Assembly: GCA_030428695.1 (NCBI GenBank)
Contig: JAUIEM010000456.1
Coordinates: 1-7,056 of the forward strand
DNA length: 7,056 nucleotides
Direction of reading: 5' to 3'
From: a bacterium
GTDB taxonomy: Bacteria > Planctomycetota > J058 > JAJDCP01
The position numbers and the translations under genes were made by a program. The notes beneath the pieces are model-generated. The model saw only the letters and a program-made list of their open reading frames with translations, was not told the origin of the DNA and made no database searches. Positions 5,760 through 7,056 of this stretch are shown one piece after another. The first letter of the stretch is position 1, and each line of letters begins with the position of its first letter.

Positions 5760-6356
5760 ATGCCCCGGATCTCGAAGGAACAGAAGGAGCGCGTCCGGCG
5801 GCGGCTGATCGACAGCGCCGCCCGGCACTTCGCCGAGCACGGCCTCGCCGGCGCGAACATCAACCGCATCTCCGTCGACGCGGGCTTCGCCCGGGGCACC
5901 GTCTACAACTATTTTCCGTCGAAGGAGGCGCTCTTCGCGGAGGTGCTCGGGGTCGGCAGCGAGGAGACCATCCGGCGCTATCGGGCGCGTGGCGTCGAGG
6001 ACGACGCCCGGAAGCAGCTCCTCGCCCTCCTCGAGGAGGACGCGCGCCTCGTCCGGGAGCACGAGGCCTTCATGCGCGTGCTGGTCCGCGAGCTCGTCAG
6101 CCCGCAGCCCGGGACCCGCGACCTGGTCTTCGCCGCCGTCGCGCCCCTGGTCGCCGAGGTCACTGCCATTCTAGCGGCCGGGCAGGCGCGCGGCGAGATC
6201 CGCGCGGATCATCCCGCGCCGCGGCTCGCCATGCACCTGCTCGGCCAGCTGACGATGGCCTATGTGCAGAACTGGGCAAGCGACGGGAGCTGGCCGCGCT
6301 GGGAGGAGCTCCCCGGGCTGTGCGTCGAGCTGTTCCTGCGGGGAGCGGGCGGCTGA
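5760..6356 (+). CDS. TetR/AcrR-family transcriptional regulator
   Basis: A 198-residue repressor-type protein of typical TetR length. The N-terminal DNA-binding domain covers about residues 8-62: helix 1 with RRRLIDSAARHFAEHGLAG (13-31), then the helix-turn-helix with NINRISVDAGFARGTVYNYF (33-52) and the closing SKEALFAEVL. From about residue 70 the protein is all helical and is the expected ligand-binding and dimerisation domain, which diverges in this family and gives no clue to the ligand. The start lies one base after the hydrolase stop with no strong ribosome-binding site, so translation probably depends on the hydrolase gene. Being second in an operon whose promoter contains a palindrome suggests negative autoregulation, with a ligand related to the hydrolase substrate as the likely inducer. 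That logic is inferred; the family is certain. Confidence 0.93.
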   Translation: MPRISKEQKERVRRRLIDSAARHFAEHGLAGANINRISVDAGFARGTVYNYFPSKEALFAEVLGVGSEETIRRYRARGVEDDARKQLLALLEEDARLVREHEAFMRVLVRELVSPQPGTRDLVFAAVAPLVAEVTAILAAGQARGEIRADHPAPRLAMHLLGQLTMAYVQNWASDGSWPRWEELPGLCVELFLRGAGG

Positions 6357-6385
6357 GGGACGGACTGGATAAGGAGAACCGCCGG

Positions 6386-6409
6386 GACGCCAAGACGCCA
6401 AGACGCCAA
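6386..6409 (+). repeat. Octamer tandem array, three perfect 8-bp units
   Basis: GACGCCAA is repeated three times without a break, beginning 29 bases after the tetR stop and followed by a purine-rich GA stretch to about 6430. Such CGCCAAGA runs are familiar to me from intergenic regions of many bacteria. The unit differs from the one at 3034-3065 but shares its period; the minus-strand unit there, CGCAGAGG, agrees with CGCCAAGA at five of eight positions. No function is known to me. Nothing else is recognisable between 6410 and 6466. Confidence 0.8.
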
Positions 6410-6466
6410 GGAAGAAGAGGAAGGGGAGACGGCCGGTCACGGGCACGTGGGAAGGGAACCGGGATG

Positions 6467-6495
6467 AAAAATGGGGGAAGGTCCGACCCTCCCCC
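6467..6495 (-). terminator. Intrinsic terminator of the OmpA-domain gene
   Basis: On the minus strand the hairpin arms are GGGGGAGGGT and ACCTTCCCCC with a CGG loop: a ten-position stem with one mismatch (plus-strand arms 6473-6482 and 6486-6495). It is directly followed by ATTTTT (plus-strand AAAAAT, 6467-6472). It begins 31 bases after the minus-strand stop at 6527, the usual place for a rho-independent terminator. In the plus direction it is followed only by TTAA, so it would end tetR transcription poorly, although some two-way action is possible. Confidence 0.72.
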
Positions 6496-6526
6496 TTAAC
6501 GGTGCACTTCCCCATCTACTCCGGCG

Positions 6527-7056
6527 TCAGCCCCCCGGCGTGACGTCGGGCTCCTCCGACTCGAGAACGATCTCGACCCGGCGGTTCTCTTCCTTCCGTT
6601 CGGACAGCGGCAGGGTCGCCGCGTAGCCGGAAAGGTACATCTGCTCGGCCGGCACACCGGCCAGCTCCAGGTGTTTCAGCACGACCCGGGCGCGCTCGGC
6701 CGACAGCTGCCAGTTGTCTTCCCAGCTCGACCGCACGATCGGATCGTGGTCGGTGTGACCGGCGATCCGGATCGTCGCCTGCGGGTAGTCGGCGCGGATC
6801 TTGGCGGCGATCTGCTCGAGGGTGGTCTTGCCTTCGTCGCGCAGCTCGGCCTTGCCGGACTGGAACATCAGGCGGTGTTCGAGGATCAGCCCGCCAGTCT
6901 GCTGGTTGATCTCGAGGTGGGCGACCGTCGCGATCTCTTCGGTGCGCTCGCGGTTCTTGTTCTCGAGCTCGCTGCGGGCCTGCTGCAGGGCGCGGTTCTT
7001 CTCGGCCTCTTCGTGCTTGGCCTTGGCCTGGGCCCGGTCGGCCTCCTGCTGCTGGA
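6527..7056 (-). CDS. Coiled-coil protein with C-terminal OmpA (peptidoglycan-binding) domain, N-terminus cut off
   Basis: The visible 175 C-terminal residues are open to the right edge of the window. About the first 45 are a charged Gln/Glu/Ala/Lys/Arg-rich coiled coil (for example QARSELENKNRERTEEI). An OmpA/MotB-type domain follows, from GGLILEHRLMFQSGKAELRD through GHTDHDPI (99-106), NWQLSAERARVVLKHL (114-129) and SGYAATLPL to ENRRVEIVL. Asp102 and Arg121 align with the two residues that hold diaminopimelate of peptidoglycan in OmpA-family structures. The protein should therefore be anchored, by a lipid or a membrane helix that is not visible, and grip the cell wall in the periplasm. The coiled coil plus GHTD-DPI and NW-LS motifs resemble MotB-like and standalone envelope proteins more than the Pal lipoprotein. 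An internal Met at 6868 is not the true start because the conserved domain begins upstream of it. An intrinsic terminator follows. Its role beyond wall binding is unknown. Confidence 0.9.
   Translation of the reverse strand, partial: QQQEADRAQAKAKHEEAEKNRALQQARSELENKNRERTEEIATVAHLEINQQTGGLILEHRLMFQSGKAELRDEGKTTLEQIAAKIRADYPQATIRIAGHTDHDPIVRSSWEDNWQLSAERARVVLKHLELAGVPAEQMYLSGYAATLPLSERKEENRRVEIVLESEEPDVTPGG

Noticed and set aside
3674..5899. Minus-strand open frame of 741 codons
   Set aside because: It runs antisense across fetA, fetB and the hydrolase, has low-complexity Gly/Ala/Arg/Gln/His composition and no recognisable motif, and exists because high-GC third positions remove stop codons.
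6386..6409. CRISPR array
   Set aside because: The units are 8 bp and directly adjacent with no spacers.
6171..6515. Minus-strand small frame of 114 codons spanning the gene-free stretch
   Set aside because: It overlaps tetR antisense and the intrinsic terminator, with no ribosome-binding site or recognisable domain.

Overview
The window is a GC-rich bacterial segment, very strongly biased to G or C at third codon positions downstream of about position 500. It carries eight protein-coding regions, two of them cut by the window edges. An OmpA-type peptidoglycan-binding domain and a liv-type branched-chain amino-acid permease point to a diderm (Gram-negative) organism. The OmpA motif wording and the unknown alpha-helical protein remind me of Planctomycetota or myxobacterial-type genomes, but this is from memory and I cannot fix the taxon.

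Layout. (1) 3-512: the end of a LivH-type permease, in a codon style different from everything after it. (2) 509-3027: two overlapping genes, a 527-aa protein of unknown function with an apparent alpha/alpha-toroid (glycosidase-like) pattern and a 311-aa membrane-anchored helical-repeat protein. A LivM gene would be expected after livH and is absent, so 509-620 may be a recombination or assembly seam. (3) 3028-3362: a gene-free stretch with an 8-bp-period tandem array, then a 166-bp element built from nested inverted repeats (MITE/REPIN-like), then a possible promoter. (4) 3363-4801: fetA-fetB (ybbL-ybbM), an ABC ATPase and its UPF0014-family membrane partner, overlapping by four bases and followed by a weak terminator-like hairpin. 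(5) 4847-6356: a compact, apparently self-regulated operon. A sigma70-like promoter has its -10 box inside a 28-bp near-perfect palindrome, followed by an alpha/beta hydrolase with an Asp nucleophile and a TetR-family regulator one base downstream. (6) 6357-6526: a gene-free stretch with a second 8-bp-period array and an intrinsic terminator serving the minus strand. (7) 6527-7056: the C-terminal part of a coiled-coil/OmpA-domain protein on the minus strand.

The clearest functional unit is the hydrolase-TetR operon: promoter, operator, enzyme and regulator are all visible, so the likely logic is that TetR represses its own operon until a ligand, perhaps a substrate of the hydrolase, releases it. 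The most interesting non-coding structure is the nested inverted-repeat element at 3092-3257. I see no tRNA, rRNA, CRISPR array, transposase or clearly new defence-type system.
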